The notes: a model not told the origin generated them from the letters alone. A stretch of DNA of 64,000 nucleotides from Streptomyces sp. NBC_00654 (GCF_026341775.1 NZ_JAPEOB010000002.1:1054001-1118000); one strand, 5' to 3'; numbered from the stretch's first letter, positions 1 through 7,561 are shown. Numbers and translations: made by a program.

Positions 1-66
1 GAGATGCTGGTTGGGCAGAACGAACTCCTGGAAGAACTGCGGGGAGCCGAGGTCGCCGCCCGGTGA
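1..66 (+). CDS. ArsR-family regulator, C-terminal fragment (cut by window edge)
   Basis: An open frame enters from the left edge and ends at the TGA at 64-66. It encodes about 21 residues including VGQNELLEELRGAE. This closely resembles the C-terminal ends of the two complete ArsR regulators further on (LAGQAELLADLQAAE at 4015-4377, LAGQQDLLAELHGAE at 5227-5583), so I infer a third ArsR-type winged-helix repressor whose DNA-binding part lies outside the window. Its stop overlaps the GTG start of the SulP gene by four bases (GTGA), which implies translational coupling and one operon. The assignment rests on a short tail only. Confidence 0.6.
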   Translation, partial: EMLVGQNELLEELRGAEVAAR

Positions 67-1778
67 GTACGTTGCTTGCCCTGTCCTGGGACCGCGTCTC
101 CGCTCTGCTGCCTGCCCGCGCCGACTTCGCCGTCATGGCCCGCAACCCGCGCCGCGACCTGCTCGCCGGCCTCACCGTCGCCGTCGTCGCGCTGCCGCTC
201 GCCCTCGGCTTCGGAGTCTCCTCCGGCCTCGGCGCCGAAGCCGGGCTGGCGACCGCCGTGGTGGCCGGCGCCCTTGCCGCACTGTTCGGCGGCTCCAACC
301 TCCAGGTCTCCGGCCCCACCGGCGCGATGACGGTCGTGCTGGTGCCCATCGTCGCCCGGTACGGGCCCGGCGGGGTACTGACGGTGGGGCTGATGGCCGG
401 TGCCCTGCTGATCGCGCTCGCGCTGCTGAAGGCCGGCCGGTACATGCGCTACCTCCCGGCGCCGGTGGTGGAGGGCTTCACCCTCGGCATCGCCTGCGTC
501 ATCGGCCTCCAGCAGGTCCCCAACGCGCTCGGGGTGGCCAAGCCGGAGGGCGAGAGGGTCCTCGTGGTGACCTGGCACGCGGCCGAAGAGTTCGTGACGG
601 CCCCCAACTGGGCCGCCGTGAGCCTTGCCGTCGCCGTGGCGGCTGTGATGCTGCTGGGTGCTCGCTGGCGCCCCACCATCCCGTTCTCGATCGTCGCGGT
701 CCTCGCGGCGACCCTGGCAGCCCAGCTTCTCCACCTGGATGCGGCCGCCCCGATCGGCGAGCTGCCCTCCGGGCTGCCCGCACCCTCGCTCGGTTTCCTC
801 GACCTGTCCGCGCTGGGCTCACTGCTCGCTCCGGCCGTCGCGGTCGCGGCGCTGGCGGCGTTGGAGTCGCTGCTGTCGGCGACCGTCGCGGACGGCATGA
901 CGGTGGGCCAGCAGCACGACCCGGACAAGGAACTGTTCGGGCAGGGCATCGCGAACCTGGCCGCCCCGCTGTTCGGCGGCGTCCCCGCCACCGCGGCCAT
1001 CGCCCGTACCGCCGTCAACGTCCGCACCGGCGCGGGATCCCGGCTCGCCGCCCTCACCCACGCCGCCGTCCTCGCGGTCATCGTGTTCGCCGCCGCCCCG
1101 CTCGTCTCCCGGATCCCCCTGGCGGCGCTGGCCGGGGTGCTCCTTGCCACCGCGATCCGCATGGTCGAGGTCGGCGCGCTGCGGGCGATGGCCCGAGCGA
1201 CCCGCGCGGACGCGCTGGTCCTGGTCCTGACCGCCCTCGCCACGCTCGCCCTGGATCTGGTCTACGCGGTCATCATCGGCCTCGTCGTGGCCGGAGCGCT
1301 GGCGCTGCGCGCGGTTGCCAACCAGGCCCGCATGGACCAGGTCGACCTTCGCCCGGATCTGCCCGGCGAGCACAGCGACGAGGAACATGCCCTGTTGGCC
1401 GAGCACATCGTGGCCTACCGGATCGACGGGCCGCTGTTCTTCGCCGGCGCCCACCGCTTCCTCCTGGAGCTCTCCGAGGTCGCCGACGTGCGAGTGGTGA
1501 TCCTGCGCATGTCGCGGGTGTCGACCATGGACGCGACCGGCGCGCTGGTCCTCAAGGACGCGGTGCAGAAGCTGAACCGGCGCGGCATCGCCGTGCTGGC
1601 CTCCGGGATTCGTCCCGGCCAGCGCCAGGCTCTGCGATCGGTCGGCGCACTGGACCTGCTGCAGGTGGAGGGCCGGGAGTACGCCACCACCCCGGAGGCC
1701 ATCGCCGGGGCCCGCGCCCACCTGCACCGGGCCGGGCTGCTGCCCGCCGCCCCCGACACCGAGGAGGCTTCCCGATGA
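63..1778 (+). CDS. SulP-family anion transporter with STAS domain
   Basis: 571 residues. The N-terminal three quarters (about residues 20-430) are a run of hydrophobic segments of the SLC26/SulP transporter fold, with the family's conserved block near residues 76-95 (GGSNLQVSGPTGAMTVVL). The C-terminal part (about 440-550) is a STAS domain containing the stretch ending STMDATGALVL. Families of this type import sulfate, bicarbonate or other small anions across the cytoplasmic membrane; the substrate cannot be read from sequence. The GTG start overlaps the upstream ArsR stop, and the 3' end overlaps the next gene by ATGA, so the gene sits inside a tightly coupled operon probably under the ArsR repressor. 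Confidence 0.9.
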   Translation: MSTLLALSWDRVSALLPARADFAVMARNPRRDLLAGLTVAVVALPLALGFGVSSGLGAEAGLATAVVAGALAALFGGSNLQVSGPTGAMTVVLVPIVARYGPGGVLTVGLMAGALLIALALLKAGRYMRYLPAPVVEGFTLGIACVIGLQQVPNALGVAKPEGERVLVVTWHAAEEFVTAPNWAAVSLAVAVAAVMLLGARWRPTIPFSIVAVLAATLAAQLLHLDAAAPIGELPSGLPAPSLGFLDLSALGSLLAPAVAVAALAALESLLSATVADGMTVGQQHDPDKELFGQGIANLAAPLFGGVPATAAIARTAVNVRTGAGSRLAALTHAAVLAVIVFAAAPLVSRIPLAALAGVLLATAIRMVEVGALRAMARATRADALVLVLTALATLALDLVYAVIIGLVVAGALALRAVANQARMDQVDLRPDLPGEHSDEEHALLAEHIVAYRIDGPLFFAGAHRFLLELSEVADVRVVILRMSRVSTMDATGALVLKDAVQKLNRRGIAVLASGIRPGQRQALRSVGALDLLQVEGREYATTPEAIAGARAHLHRAGLLPAAPDTEEASR

Positions 1779-2191
1779 CCGCCCCCACCACACGCCACAT
1801 GGTCGAGGTGTCCGGCACCGAGGCACTGTGGCTGCTCGAAAGCGCCGCCCAGGGCCGCCTGGCATATGTCCAGCGCGAGCAGCCGGTGCTTCGTCCGGCC
1901 GTCCACATCCTGGAGTACGGCCGTCTGATCGTCCGCACCCCGGCCCAGGCCGCCGCCCTGTCCGTACGGGCCCGGCTCACCTATCAGTCGGACGAGATCA
2001 AGGTGGCCGGCGGCACCGGCTGGACCGTGACCGCCACGGGCCCGGCCGAGGTGATCACCGATCCGGACGAGGCCGCACACTACCGCCGTACCCTGCCCGG
2101 CTGGGCGCACGGACCGCACGACACCCTGGTGCGCATCCGTCCGCAGACGGTGACCGGGTTCCGCCTGGCCCACGCCGAGGCCGCCCGATGA
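1775..2191 (+). CDS. Pyridoxamine 5'-phosphate oxidase-like (FMN-binding split-barrel) protein
   Basis: 138 residues. The pattern of an N-terminal helix (SGTEALWLLESAAQGRLAYV), then a beta-rich segment (PAVHILEYGRLIVRTP) and a late VRIRPQTVTGFRL strand fits the small PNPOx-like flavin-binding proteins abundant in actinomycetes, which bind FMN, F420 or haem; the cofactor is not determinable here. The ATG overlaps the SulP stop (ATGA) and its own stop overlaps the next ATG the same way. Such proteins often act as redox or stress enzymes, so this operon may couple anion uptake with a redox protein; that is inference. Confidence 0.75.
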   Translation: MTAPTTRHMVEVSGTEALWLLESAAQGRLAYVQREQPVLRPAVHILEYGRLIVRTPAQAAALSVRARLTYQSDEIKVAGGTGWTVTATGPAEVITDPDEAAHYRRTLPGWAHGPHDTLVRIRPQTVTGFRLAHAEAAR

Positions 2192-2613
2192 GCATCCACC
2201 TCGAATCACTTCCCCTGCGGCATGTGTTGACGCTGCCCGCGATGGGCTCGGCGGTGAGGCTCGCGCGAGAGACCACCGAACAGGTCCTGATGGAGTGGGG
2301 TGTCAGCCGACGCCACCCCACAGTGGATCCGGCGCTGCTGATCCTGTCCGAGCTGGTGGCCAACAGCGTCCGGCATGCCGCGGCGCTGTCCCCGAATGTC
2401 ACCGTGATCTACGCGGCCGGCCAGGGCTCCTTCGCCTTCGCGGTCCACGACCGCCACCCGTACCAGCCCGCCCTGCTCGCTTCGGTCACCGGCAACAGCA
2501 GCGGTGGACTGGGCACCGTCATGGAGCTCACCCTCGGGCTGGGCGGTACCGCCGTGGTCCGGGGCGATGCGGACGGCGAGGGCAAGAGCATCTGGATCAC
2601 CCTCCCCCTGTGA
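2188..2613 (+). CDS. ATP-binding protein of the RsbW-like HATPase family
   Basis: 141 residues forming a single GHKL ATPase domain. The N box is ELVANSVRHA at about residues 52-61; the later glycine-rich segment NSSGGLGTVMELT and the terminal KSIWITLPL strand are typical of streptomycete anti-sigma/RsbW-like kinases. These proteins phosphorylate or bind STAS-domain or sigma partners. It is the fourth gene of the overlapping ArsR–SulP–PNPOx operon; the only STAS domain nearby is the one on the SulP transporter, which makes it an obvious candidate partner (inference). The G1/G2 glycine motifs are weak, so kinase activity is uncertain. Confidence 0.8.
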   Translation: MSIHLESLPLRHVLTLPAMGSAVRLARETTEQVLMEWGVSRRHPTVDPALLILSELVANSVRHAAALSPNVTVIYAAGQGSFAFAVHDRHPYQPALLASVTGNSSGGLGTVMELTLGLGGTAVVRGDADGEGKSIWITLPL

Positions 2614-2940
2614 AAGACCGAGGCAGCAGCGGACGGCCGTGCAACGGCGCTACCCCACATGGGCGTTCCGACCCGGGCGGACCGCCAACTCGCCGATGGG
2701 GGACGGCGCCTGGAACGTGCCGCGATCCCCGCGTACGGCTCCCTGGTCCCGGACAGCGCGTGTCCGCCGATCCCCGTGCACCGCGATCCGCCCGCCGCCC
2801 TCGCAGCCCACCGGGTGGTGACCGGTGAGCAGCGGCAGGGGTGCAGCGACGCGCGGCCCGGCGGGCACGCCGAGGCAACATGGAGCCTGATGCAGAAGAT
2901 GCACCAGAAAGATCAAGGCAAGGAAAGACGAGGAAAGACC
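2614..2940. other. Intergenic, no supported gene
   Basis: No reading frame here shows streptomycete codon use. The last 50 bases before the PhnA-like gene are unusually A-rich for this genome (2889-2940) and hold repeated purine tracts (AAGGAAAGACGAGGAAAGACC), of which GAGGAAAG serves as the ribosome binding site. The remainder probably carries that gene's promoter, but I see no clear consensus hexamers. Confidence 0.5.
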
Positions 2941-3306
2941 ATGAGTGATGTGACCGAGAAGCTGCCACCGTGCCCCGAGTGCTCCGGTGCGTACACCTAC
3001 GAGATGGGCGCGCTGCTGATCTGTCCCGAATGCGGCCACGAGTGGTCACCCGTCTCCGCCGAACCCGCTGGCAGCGGTGCCGAGAACGGGGTGATCCGGG
3101 ACGCGGTCGGCAACGTGCTCGCCGACGGCGACACGGTCACGGTGGTCAAGACGCTGAAGGTCAAGGGCAGCCCGTCCGGGATCAAGGCGGGCACCAAGGT
3201 ACGCAACATCCGTCTCGTGGACGGAGTGGACGGCCACGACATCGACTGCAGGATCGACGGATTCGGGCCCATGCAACTCAAGTCCAGCGTGGTCAAGAAA
3301 GCCTGA
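2941..3306 (+). CDS. PhnA/YjdM-family zinc ribbon protein
   Basis: 121 residues. The N-terminus carries a zinc ribbon with Cys pairs at 11/14 (CPEC) and 28/31 (CPEC), followed by an EWSP element and then the conserved SH3-like PhnA domain ([23 protein letters not shown], ending [11 protein letters not shown]). The family was named from the E. coli phn locus, but a role in phosphonate breakdown is not established for most members; the molecular function is unknown. The ATG is preceded by GAGGAAAG. It stands alone and is followed by a short hairpin at 3315-3335. Confidence 0.9.
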   Translation: MSDVTEKLPPCPECSGAYTYEMGALLICPECGHEWSPVSAEPAGSGAENGVIRDAVGNVLADGDTVTVVKTLKVKGSPSGIKAGTKVRNIRLVDGVDGHDIDCRIDGFGPMQLKSSVVKKA

Positions 3307-3486
3307 TCACACGCCTCGGCCCCTCGCCGGCCGAGCACGACACGGGAAGGTGGTCCCGCCCTCGGCGAGGACGGGAACTGCTGCGCCGCAGGGGTGAGGA
3401 GGCGCGAGGTGCTCGGCGAGCGCGGCGCGGTCGCGTGCGGCGCGGGCCCGCAGCAGGTCCAGGGCCCGCCGGGCCGCCTCGTTCAT
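3307..3486 (-). CDS. Small hypothetical protein (doubtful)
   Basis: 59 codons starting ATG at 3486 (MNEAARRALDLLRARAARDRAALAEHL at the start, given here in two overlapping parts in the same frame; helical and Ala/Arg-rich) and ending at 3307. Third positions in the first half are nearly all G/C. Directly upstream a 13-codon ORF (3527-3486, MKDFKGFKDLTDS) with a GGAGAG site ends in TGATG overlapping this ATG, suggesting reinitiation or a small frameshifted remnant. The C-terminal third is proline/arginine-rich and less coding-like. No family recognised. Confidence 0.3.
   Translation of the reverse strand: MNEAARRALDLLRARAARDRAALAEHLAPPHPCGAAVPVLAEGGTTFPCRARPARGRGV
3315..3335. terminator. Hairpin after the PhnA-like gene
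   Basis: CTCGGCC (3315-3321) and GGCCGAG (3329-3335) form a perfect 7-bp stem with a 7-base loop, nine bases after the PhnA-like stop. There is no T-tract, which is usual in streptomycetes. It may act in both directions if the small reverse gene at 3307-3486 is real. Confidence 0.45.
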
Positions 3487-4014
3487 CAAGAATCGGTGAG
3501 GTCCTTGAAGCCCTTGAAGTCCTTCATCGTCTCTCCGTGGCCGAGCGGGACCCGGACAGGCCCCTCCGCACGCCCCGGGGACCCAGCTTCTCTTCGCGGG
3601 CGTGTCAGGGGCGTTCAATGCGGCACCCAGATCGGTGTGGACCGTCACCGCGATCAGACGGTTGGCCGTCAGGGTCCGCGCATGGGCAGGACGCCGGTGC
3701 CGCACAGGGCCGGCGGATGGGAGCGGCCCGATACGCGCCGGGCCGGTTCGAAGGCGTCCGACAAGCACGTGACACGCGGGCCGGGCACCTCAGGAGGGCT
3801 CCGCCGGAGCCGGGCAGTCGGGGGATGCGGGCCAGACCTTCCTCTCACGGCTTTCCTCATTGCCAGTCTTAGCAATTACCAAGGTCATCATGCGTGGGTG
3901 AGGGCGCAAGGATGTCCCCATGACGAAGAGTTTTGAGCGGATGCGATGCACACTGCACGCACGACAGCGGACCACGGGCACCCCGGCAGTCCCTTCCGGT
4001 GCGGGGCGGGCGCT
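3487..4014. other. Intergenic region with a regulatory tail
   Basis: Apart from the 13-codon reverse ORF at 3486-3527, I see no convincing gene. The stretch at 3850-3950 is clearly lower in G+C than its surroundings and contains the palindrome at 3859-3876, so it probably holds the promoter and operator of the following ArsR gene. Sequence between about 3550 and 3840 shows neither codon bias nor repeats I can interpret. Confidence 0.45.
3859..3876. promoter_or_regulatory. Candidate ArsR operator palindrome
   Basis: ATTGCCAGTCTTAGCAAT has 5-base arms ATTGC/GCAAT around an 8-base centre, embedded in an AT-rich patch 139 bases upstream of the ArsR start at 4015. ArsR repressors bind such short AT-rich palindromes near their own promoters. 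That this one is the operator is inference from position and symmetry. Confidence 0.4.
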
Positions 4015-4377
4015 GTGAGCGCGCCGCTCTACCAGCTGAAGGCGGAGTTCTTCAAAACCCTCGGCCACCCGGTCCGCATCCGGGTGCTGGAACTCCTCAG
4101 CCGGCGCGAGCACGCGGTCTCCGAAATGCTCAGGGAGGTGGACATCGAAGCGGCCCACCTCTCCCAGCAACTGGCCGTACTGCGCCGCGCCAACCTCGTC
4201 ACCCCCCGCCGAGAGGGCTCGGCCGTCTACTACTCACTGACCAACCCCCAGGTGGCGGAACTGCTGCGGGTCGCGCGCACGATCCTGTCCGGTGTGCTGG
4301 CAGGCCAGGCCGAACTGCTGGCCGACCTCCAGGCCGCCGAACCGGAGACCTCACCCCTGCGGCGCGGGTCGTCGTAG
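4015..4377 (+). CDS. ArsR-family transcriptional regulator
   Basis: 120 residues from the GTG at 4015. The winged helix-turn-helix is evident: LKAEFFKTLGHPVRIRVLELL, the recognition region AAHLSQQLAVLRRANLV and the wing RREGSAVYYSL. The frame is open further upstream (ATG at 3946), but those residues look non-coding and the homologous neighbour at 5227-5583 begins in register with this GTG. No Cys pair in the metal-binding alpha-3 position (no ELCVCDL-like motif), so it does not look like a classical arsenic or cadmium sensor; redox or other ligand sensing is possible. No obvious target gene follows it directly, unlike the copy upstream of SulP. Confidence 0.85.
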   Translation: MSAPLYQLKAEFFKTLGHPVRIRVLELLSRREHAVSEMLREVDIEAAHLSQQLAVLRRANLVTPRREGSAVYYSLTNPQVAELLRVARTILSGVLAGQAELLADLQAAEPETSPLRRGSS

Positions 4378-4668
4378 CCGGCCGCTCCCCCGAACGGCGG
4401 TCGTCTCTCAACGGAACTCATTCCGCGCTCTGGACAGCGGAGAGACGGCCGCCTCCCACCCGGCCACAGCCAGGGCCGGCCGGGGGTACGAGGCGTGCAA
4501 CCAGCCGGGGCGAGGCTCAAGGGACAAGGCCCTTGCCTGCCCGGCGAACATCAGGATCGACTCCGCCGACCACACCGGTCCTACCGCACGTTCGAGCGCC
4601 AGACACTGCTCGTACCGGCGCACCGCCAGTCCTCCTCGCGCTTTCGGCCGCTCGGCTACCGCTGACGT
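4378..4668. other. Intergenic, nothing recognised
   Basis: This 291-base gap lies between the ArsR stop and the end of the reverse DUF6126 gene. Frames in both strands are interrupted or lack codon bias. I see no strong hairpin at either end. Confidence 0.4.
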
Positions 4669-4845
4669 TCACTTGTTGGCGTGCTGGCCCACGTAGAACA
4701 GCAGCCACACGAATCCCGCGAACAGGTGCGTGCCGAAGATGTAGAAGAAGGCACGCAGGACAACTCCCCGCTCCTTCCAGCTCTCGATGTCCCGCTCTCC
4801 CGCCCCGGCTGCGGGCGCCGCCTCGTCCTCGGCCTCATCGCTCAC
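4669..4845 (-). CDS. DUF6126-like small membrane protein
   Basis: 58 residues from the GTG at 4845, preceded by GGGAGA. The first half is acidic and disordered (SDEAEDEAAPAAGAGERD); the second half is one membrane helix (VVLRAFFYIFGTHLFAGFVW) ending in GQHANK. The RxFxYIxGTHLFAxFxxLLF pattern matches the small DUF6126 proteins of streptomycetes, whose role is unknown and which often lie next to XRE regulators. Here the upstream neighbour on the same strand is a broken gene whose stop overlaps this start (GTGA). Confidence 0.65.
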   Translation of the reverse strand: MSDEAEDEAAPAAGAGERDIESWKERGVVLRAFFYIFGTHLFAGFVWLLFYVGQHANK

Positions 4846-5226
4846 GGCATGTCTCCCGTCCTGGTGCAGCTGTGGTGTCCGGCGTGGCACCACGTGGCGT
4901 GGTGGCCGGGGTGGGTTCGGGTATCGCGCGTAAGGACGCGCACCTCAACGCTGTGCCGGCCGGCCCACGCGACGATCACGCGGAGGTCGGCGCCCTTCGC
5001 GGTGTGCGTGACGCGGCCGTCGTCCGGGTCCGGGTAGGTGATCCCGCAGCACGTCGAACTGTTCGTTCGGTCATGCGAGGGTCCTGGTCACCCACCCCGA
5101 TCACCAGCTGCCCGGCAACCACGGTGACCGTCACCTCCGCGTCCGGCGAGTGCCCGGCGGTACATGCCTGGTCAACACGCGGCAGCGCCGGTACCCCGGT
5201 CCGCTCACGCCCGCGGTTGCCCCACC
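4846..5226 (-). pseudogene. Degraded gene remnant upstream of the DUF6126 gene
   Basis: On the reverse strand coding-like segments occur in three frames in succession: PDAEVTVTVVAGQLVIGVGD (about 5153-5094), then NEQFDVLRDHL (about 5070-5037), then YPDPDDGRVTHTAKGADLRV and a continuing frame with almost all G/C third positions that stops in the GTGA at 4845. No single frame joins them, so at least two frameshifts separate them. The last segment overlaps the DUF6126 start as in an intact operon. I do not recognise the family. Whether the shifts are genuine decay or sequencing errors cannot be told here. Confidence 0.4.
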
Positions 5227-5583
5227 TCACGGCCCAGTCGTCCCGGTCTCGGCGCCGTGCAGCTCGGCCAGCAGGTCCTGTTGCCCGGCCAGCATCACCG
5301 TCAGGATCCGCCGGGCGGCCCGCAGCAGCTCCGCCACGTCCCCGCCCGCCAGCTCGTAGACGACGGTCGAGCCCTTCCGAGTCGCACTCACGATCCCCGA
5401 GCGGCGCAGCACCGCCAGCTGCTGGGAGAGGCTGGAGGGCTCTATCTCGATCGCCGCGAGCAGGTCACGAACCGGGAGCGGCCCCTCCTGCAGCAGCTCC
5501 AGCACCCTGATGCGCACCGGATGACCGAGCATCCGGAAGAACTCCGCCTTCGCCTGGTACAGCGGCACCGTCGTCGTGTTCAC
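5227..5583 (-). CDS. ArsR-family transcriptional regulator
   Basis: 118 residues from GTG at 5583. Winged helix-turn-helix: YQAKAEFFRMLGHPVRIRVL, IEPSSLSQQLAVLRRSGIV and the wing KGSTVVYEL, then a helical tail VMLAGQQDLLAELHGAE. It is clearly a paralogue of the ArsR at 4015-4377 and of the fragment at 1-66. No cysteine metal site is present in the recognition helix. The start overlaps the stop of the preceding small gene (GTGA), so the two form an operon probably controlled by the palindrome at 5822-5841. Confidence 0.88.
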   Translation of the reverse strand: MNTTTVPLYQAKAEFFRMLGHPVRIRVLELLQEGPLPVRDLLAAIEIEPSSLSQQLAVLRRSGIVSATRKGSTVVYELAGGDVAELLRAARRILTVMLAGQQDLLAELHGAETGTTGP

Positions 5584-5765
5584 TGCCCGCCCATTCCGTT
5601 CTCCGTCTCCGGGCCGACGCCGTGATCGCGGGCCAGACGGAGCGCGTCCTCAAGCTCGTCCTCGGCCATCGCCGCCTCATAGGCGTCCTCGGCCTCCAGC
5701 GCCGCCACCAGCCGGGCCCGTGCCTCACGGATACGCCGTCGCGCTGCCTCGGTGAACCCGCCCAC
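5580..5765 (-). CDS. Small helical hypothetical protein, first gene of an ArsR operon
   Basis: 61 residues from the GTG at 5765, chosen because GGGGA lies six bases upstream; an ATG at 5798 in the same frame lacks a ribosome binding site. The product is almost wholly helical and charged (GFTEAARRRIREARARLVAA, then acidic EDAYEAAMAEDELEDALRLA), so a coiled-coil or helical hairpin is likely. No domain recognised. The stop overlaps the ArsR start by four bases. It might modulate the regulator, but that is a guess from linkage. Confidence 0.6.
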   Translation of the reverse strand: MGGFTEAARRRIREARARLVAALEAEDAYEAAMAEDELEDALRLARDHGVGPETENGMGGQ

Positions 5766-5821
5766 CGTCACTCCCCGCCCGACTCGCTTGACCAACATGA
5801 CAACTAACAAATTGCAGAACT

Positions 5822-5841
5822 CTTCAAGTCTAGAGGTGAAG
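5822..5841. promoter_or_regulatory. Candidate ArsR operator palindrome
   Basis: CTTCAAGTCTAGAGGTGAAG is symmetric at 16 of 20 positions with a perfect TCTAGA centre and CTTCA/TGAAG ends. It lies just upstream of the small-gene–ArsR operon (starts at 5765 or 5798) in an AT-rich stretch. Position and symmetry fit an autoregulatory ArsR site; the assignment is inference. Confidence 0.5.
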
Positions 5842-6218
5842 CGTCTCGCTGGACACCAGCTCTACAGCCCGGCACGAGGCGGTGTCTGCCGGCTCCACGT
5901 AGCGATCATGCCTCCCGGCCTCGCGGGAACTGCCGGGATCACCCGCTACCTGGGCGTCAGAGCCTGTCCGGTGAGTCGCATGACGCTGCCCGGCATCGGC
6001 TCCGGCTCGTCACATTGAGGATCCACGCTTCCGGCGCGACGCGGTTCCCGACCGCCGGTTGGAGGCCGTCGGCGCCGCGTACGCCCGCCGGCAGGAGATG
6101 CCGTTGCCGTTGAAGCCTGTGGCCGTCGCCCCAGCGGCCAAAGGCGTCAGTGGCGAATGCATGGCGGCAGTGCGCTGGACACCGTCAGGCCGACAGAACC
6201 ATGAGGAGAGCGCACACG
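5842..6218. other. Intergenic, nothing firmly supported
   Basis: No frame has convincing codon use. A small perfect hairpin (GCTGG/CCAGC, 5848-5860) follows the palindrome. A good ribosome binding site (GAGGAGAG, 6202-6209) appears at the very end, serving the broken ORF that starts at 6219. Confidence 0.4.
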
Positions 6219-6447
6219 ATGGCAGACGGGAAGAAGGGCGCGGTGCCGGAGCCGAGCAAGCCGCGGTCGACGCGGCGGCGAAGACACTCGCGCCACAACG
6301 GGCGCCGAAGACCTGGCCGCCGGGGTCCACCACCCGCCGGTGGACAACGGCCTGCACTACCTGGTCGGCGTGGTGGACCACCTGCGCGGCTACGGCTTCG
6401 CAGAGGCTGAGCCAGAACCAGGACTCGTTCTCAAGCCATGCGCGTGA
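6219..6447 (+). pseudogene. Frameshifted small gene
   Basis: An ATG at 6219 with GAGGAGAG upstream opens a coding-like frame (MADGKKGAVPEPSKP), which degenerates into Arg/Pro-rich sequence after about 30 codons. In another frame a coding-like stretch with G/C third positions follows (GAEDLAAGVHHPPVDNGL, then LVGVVDHLRGYGFAEAEPEP) and stops at 6447. The simplest reading is one small soluble protein of about 75 residues broken by a single-base frameshift near 6300. Family not recognised. The neighbouring P450 operon is on the opposite strand and ends 46 bases beyond. Confidence 0.35.
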
Positions 6448-6493
6448 TTCCCGCGCGGACACACTGCGACAGTTCCGCCAGGTTCAAGGAGCG

Positions 6494-7540
6494 TCACGGT
6501 CGAGTCATCCGCACTTCGGACACTTCGAGCAATCCATCGAGTTCGACCTTCCCCCTGGTCTGGTCCGGACTCACCACGAGGCCGTCCCGGCGCACGATTT
6601 CCAGGAGCCGTTCAGCCAGGGGCAGGACCATATGACGGCCCCAGCATCGTTCGCTCACGTGGCCGAAGGGCAGATAGCCGGGATGAGTATCTCCATCCAG
6701 CTCGTCCCAGCGTTCGGGGTGAAACTCGTCGGGCTCCTCCCAGAGCTTGGGGTCGCGGTGGCTCAGCAGGGGAAGCAGCAGGACGTCGTCTTTCGGGCCG
6801 ATCCGTGCGTCCACGTCCGAGAACTCCGGGGAAGCCACTCGCAAGATATTCCACGACGGGGGAAGCAGTCGGAGTGCCTCAAGGAGGATATTCCGATTCG
6901 ATACGTCGTCGCTGAACGGAGCTCCGAGCCACAGGGCGCTGGTGACAAGCGCGGAGACGGTGAAGCATACGGGTGCCGCCACTCGCCGGTACAGGTACAT
7001 GGCATAGCGCCGGTCACTGTAGTTCGTGGAATCGAGAACGAGAGCGGCAAGTTTTGACAGCGGCACGTCCGGCCCGGGTCTGCCCAACAAAGCGGCACCG
7101 GAGGCGACGGCCGACCAAGTCAGTTTCGGGGTCAACTCCAGTCGGCGGTCGACCAGAACCCGGAATCGCAGACTTTCGTCCCCGAAAACGAGATCCCGCA
7201 GGTAGACATGCGCCACATGCGGCCACCGGCCGGTCAGGTCGACCGCGTCCTCGAGGGGACGTTGCAGCGCGGTTCGTACGTCCGAGCCCACGGCTTGCAT
7301 AAAGGTGGATGCGTCGGCACGGCTGACAAGCCGCTTCTGGACGGGTTTGAAGGTAGGCCTCTCCTCCGCGTTGGCCGGTCTGCTGCGGAGCAGGCTGTCC
7401 ATCAGATCGGCGCCGGATACACCGATCGTGTCGGGCTCCAGACGGAACAGCGACGCATCGCGATAACGGCTCAATAGCTCGTCGAGCCTCGGCGCGAACT
7501 CAGTAACCCGACCGCTCCCGCCGGCGCGGAGCATAGACAT
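6494..7540 (-). CDS. Atypical cytochrome P450, probable atropopeptide-forming enzyme
   Basis: 348 residues from the ATG at 7540 (GGAG seven bases upstream; the longer ATG at 7576 lies inside the hairpin). P450 landmarks: K-helix ExxR as E221-A-L-R224, the PERW element (HPERW, 274-278) and the haem loop FGHVSERCWG with ligand Cys299. It is about 50 residues shorter than usual bacterial P450s, and the I-helix (about 189-205, APVCFTVSALVTSALWL) lacks the acid–alcohol pair that normally aids oxygen activation. It follows the AWYGWI peptide gene on the same strand. Known atropopeptide clusters consist of a peptide and one P450 that cross-links its aromatic side chains; by context I infer that role, with cross-links among W, Y and W of the core. 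Confidence 0.88.
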   Translation of the reverse strand: MSMLRAGGSGRVTEFAPRLDELLSRYRDASLFRLEPDTIGVSGADLMDSLLRSRPANAEERPTFKPVQKRLVSRADASTFMQAVGSDVRTALQRPLEDAVDLTGRWPHVAHVYLRDLVFGDESLRFRVLVDRRLELTPKLTWSAVASGAALLGRPGPDVPLSKLAALVLDSTNYSDRRYAMYLYRRVAAPVCFTVSALVTSALWLGAPFSDDVSNRNILLEALRLLPPSWNILRVASPEFSDVDARIGPKDDVLLLPLLSHRDPKLWEEPDEFHPERWDELDGDTHPGYLPFGHVSERCWGRHMVLPLAERLLEIVRRDGLVVSPDQTRGKVELDGLLEVSEVRMTRP

Positions 7541-7561
7541 GGGTGAACTCCATGGGTAGGC

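Noticed and set aside
11..2191. Very long forward frame (726 codons) overlapping SulP
   Set aside because: Arg/Pro-rich shadow of the SulP gene; only its last 138 codons are the real PNPOx-like gene.
3481..3530. Similarity of MKDFKGFKDL to the start of MscL channels
   Set aside because: Only a few residues; no channel sequence follows in any frame.
3394..3936. 180-codon forward frame before the ArsR gene
   Set aside because: Composition unlike coding sequence; third positions not biased; crosses the palindrome region.
6059..7057. Forward frame opposite the P450
   Set aside because: Antisense shadow; P450 motifs on the reverse strand explain the bias.
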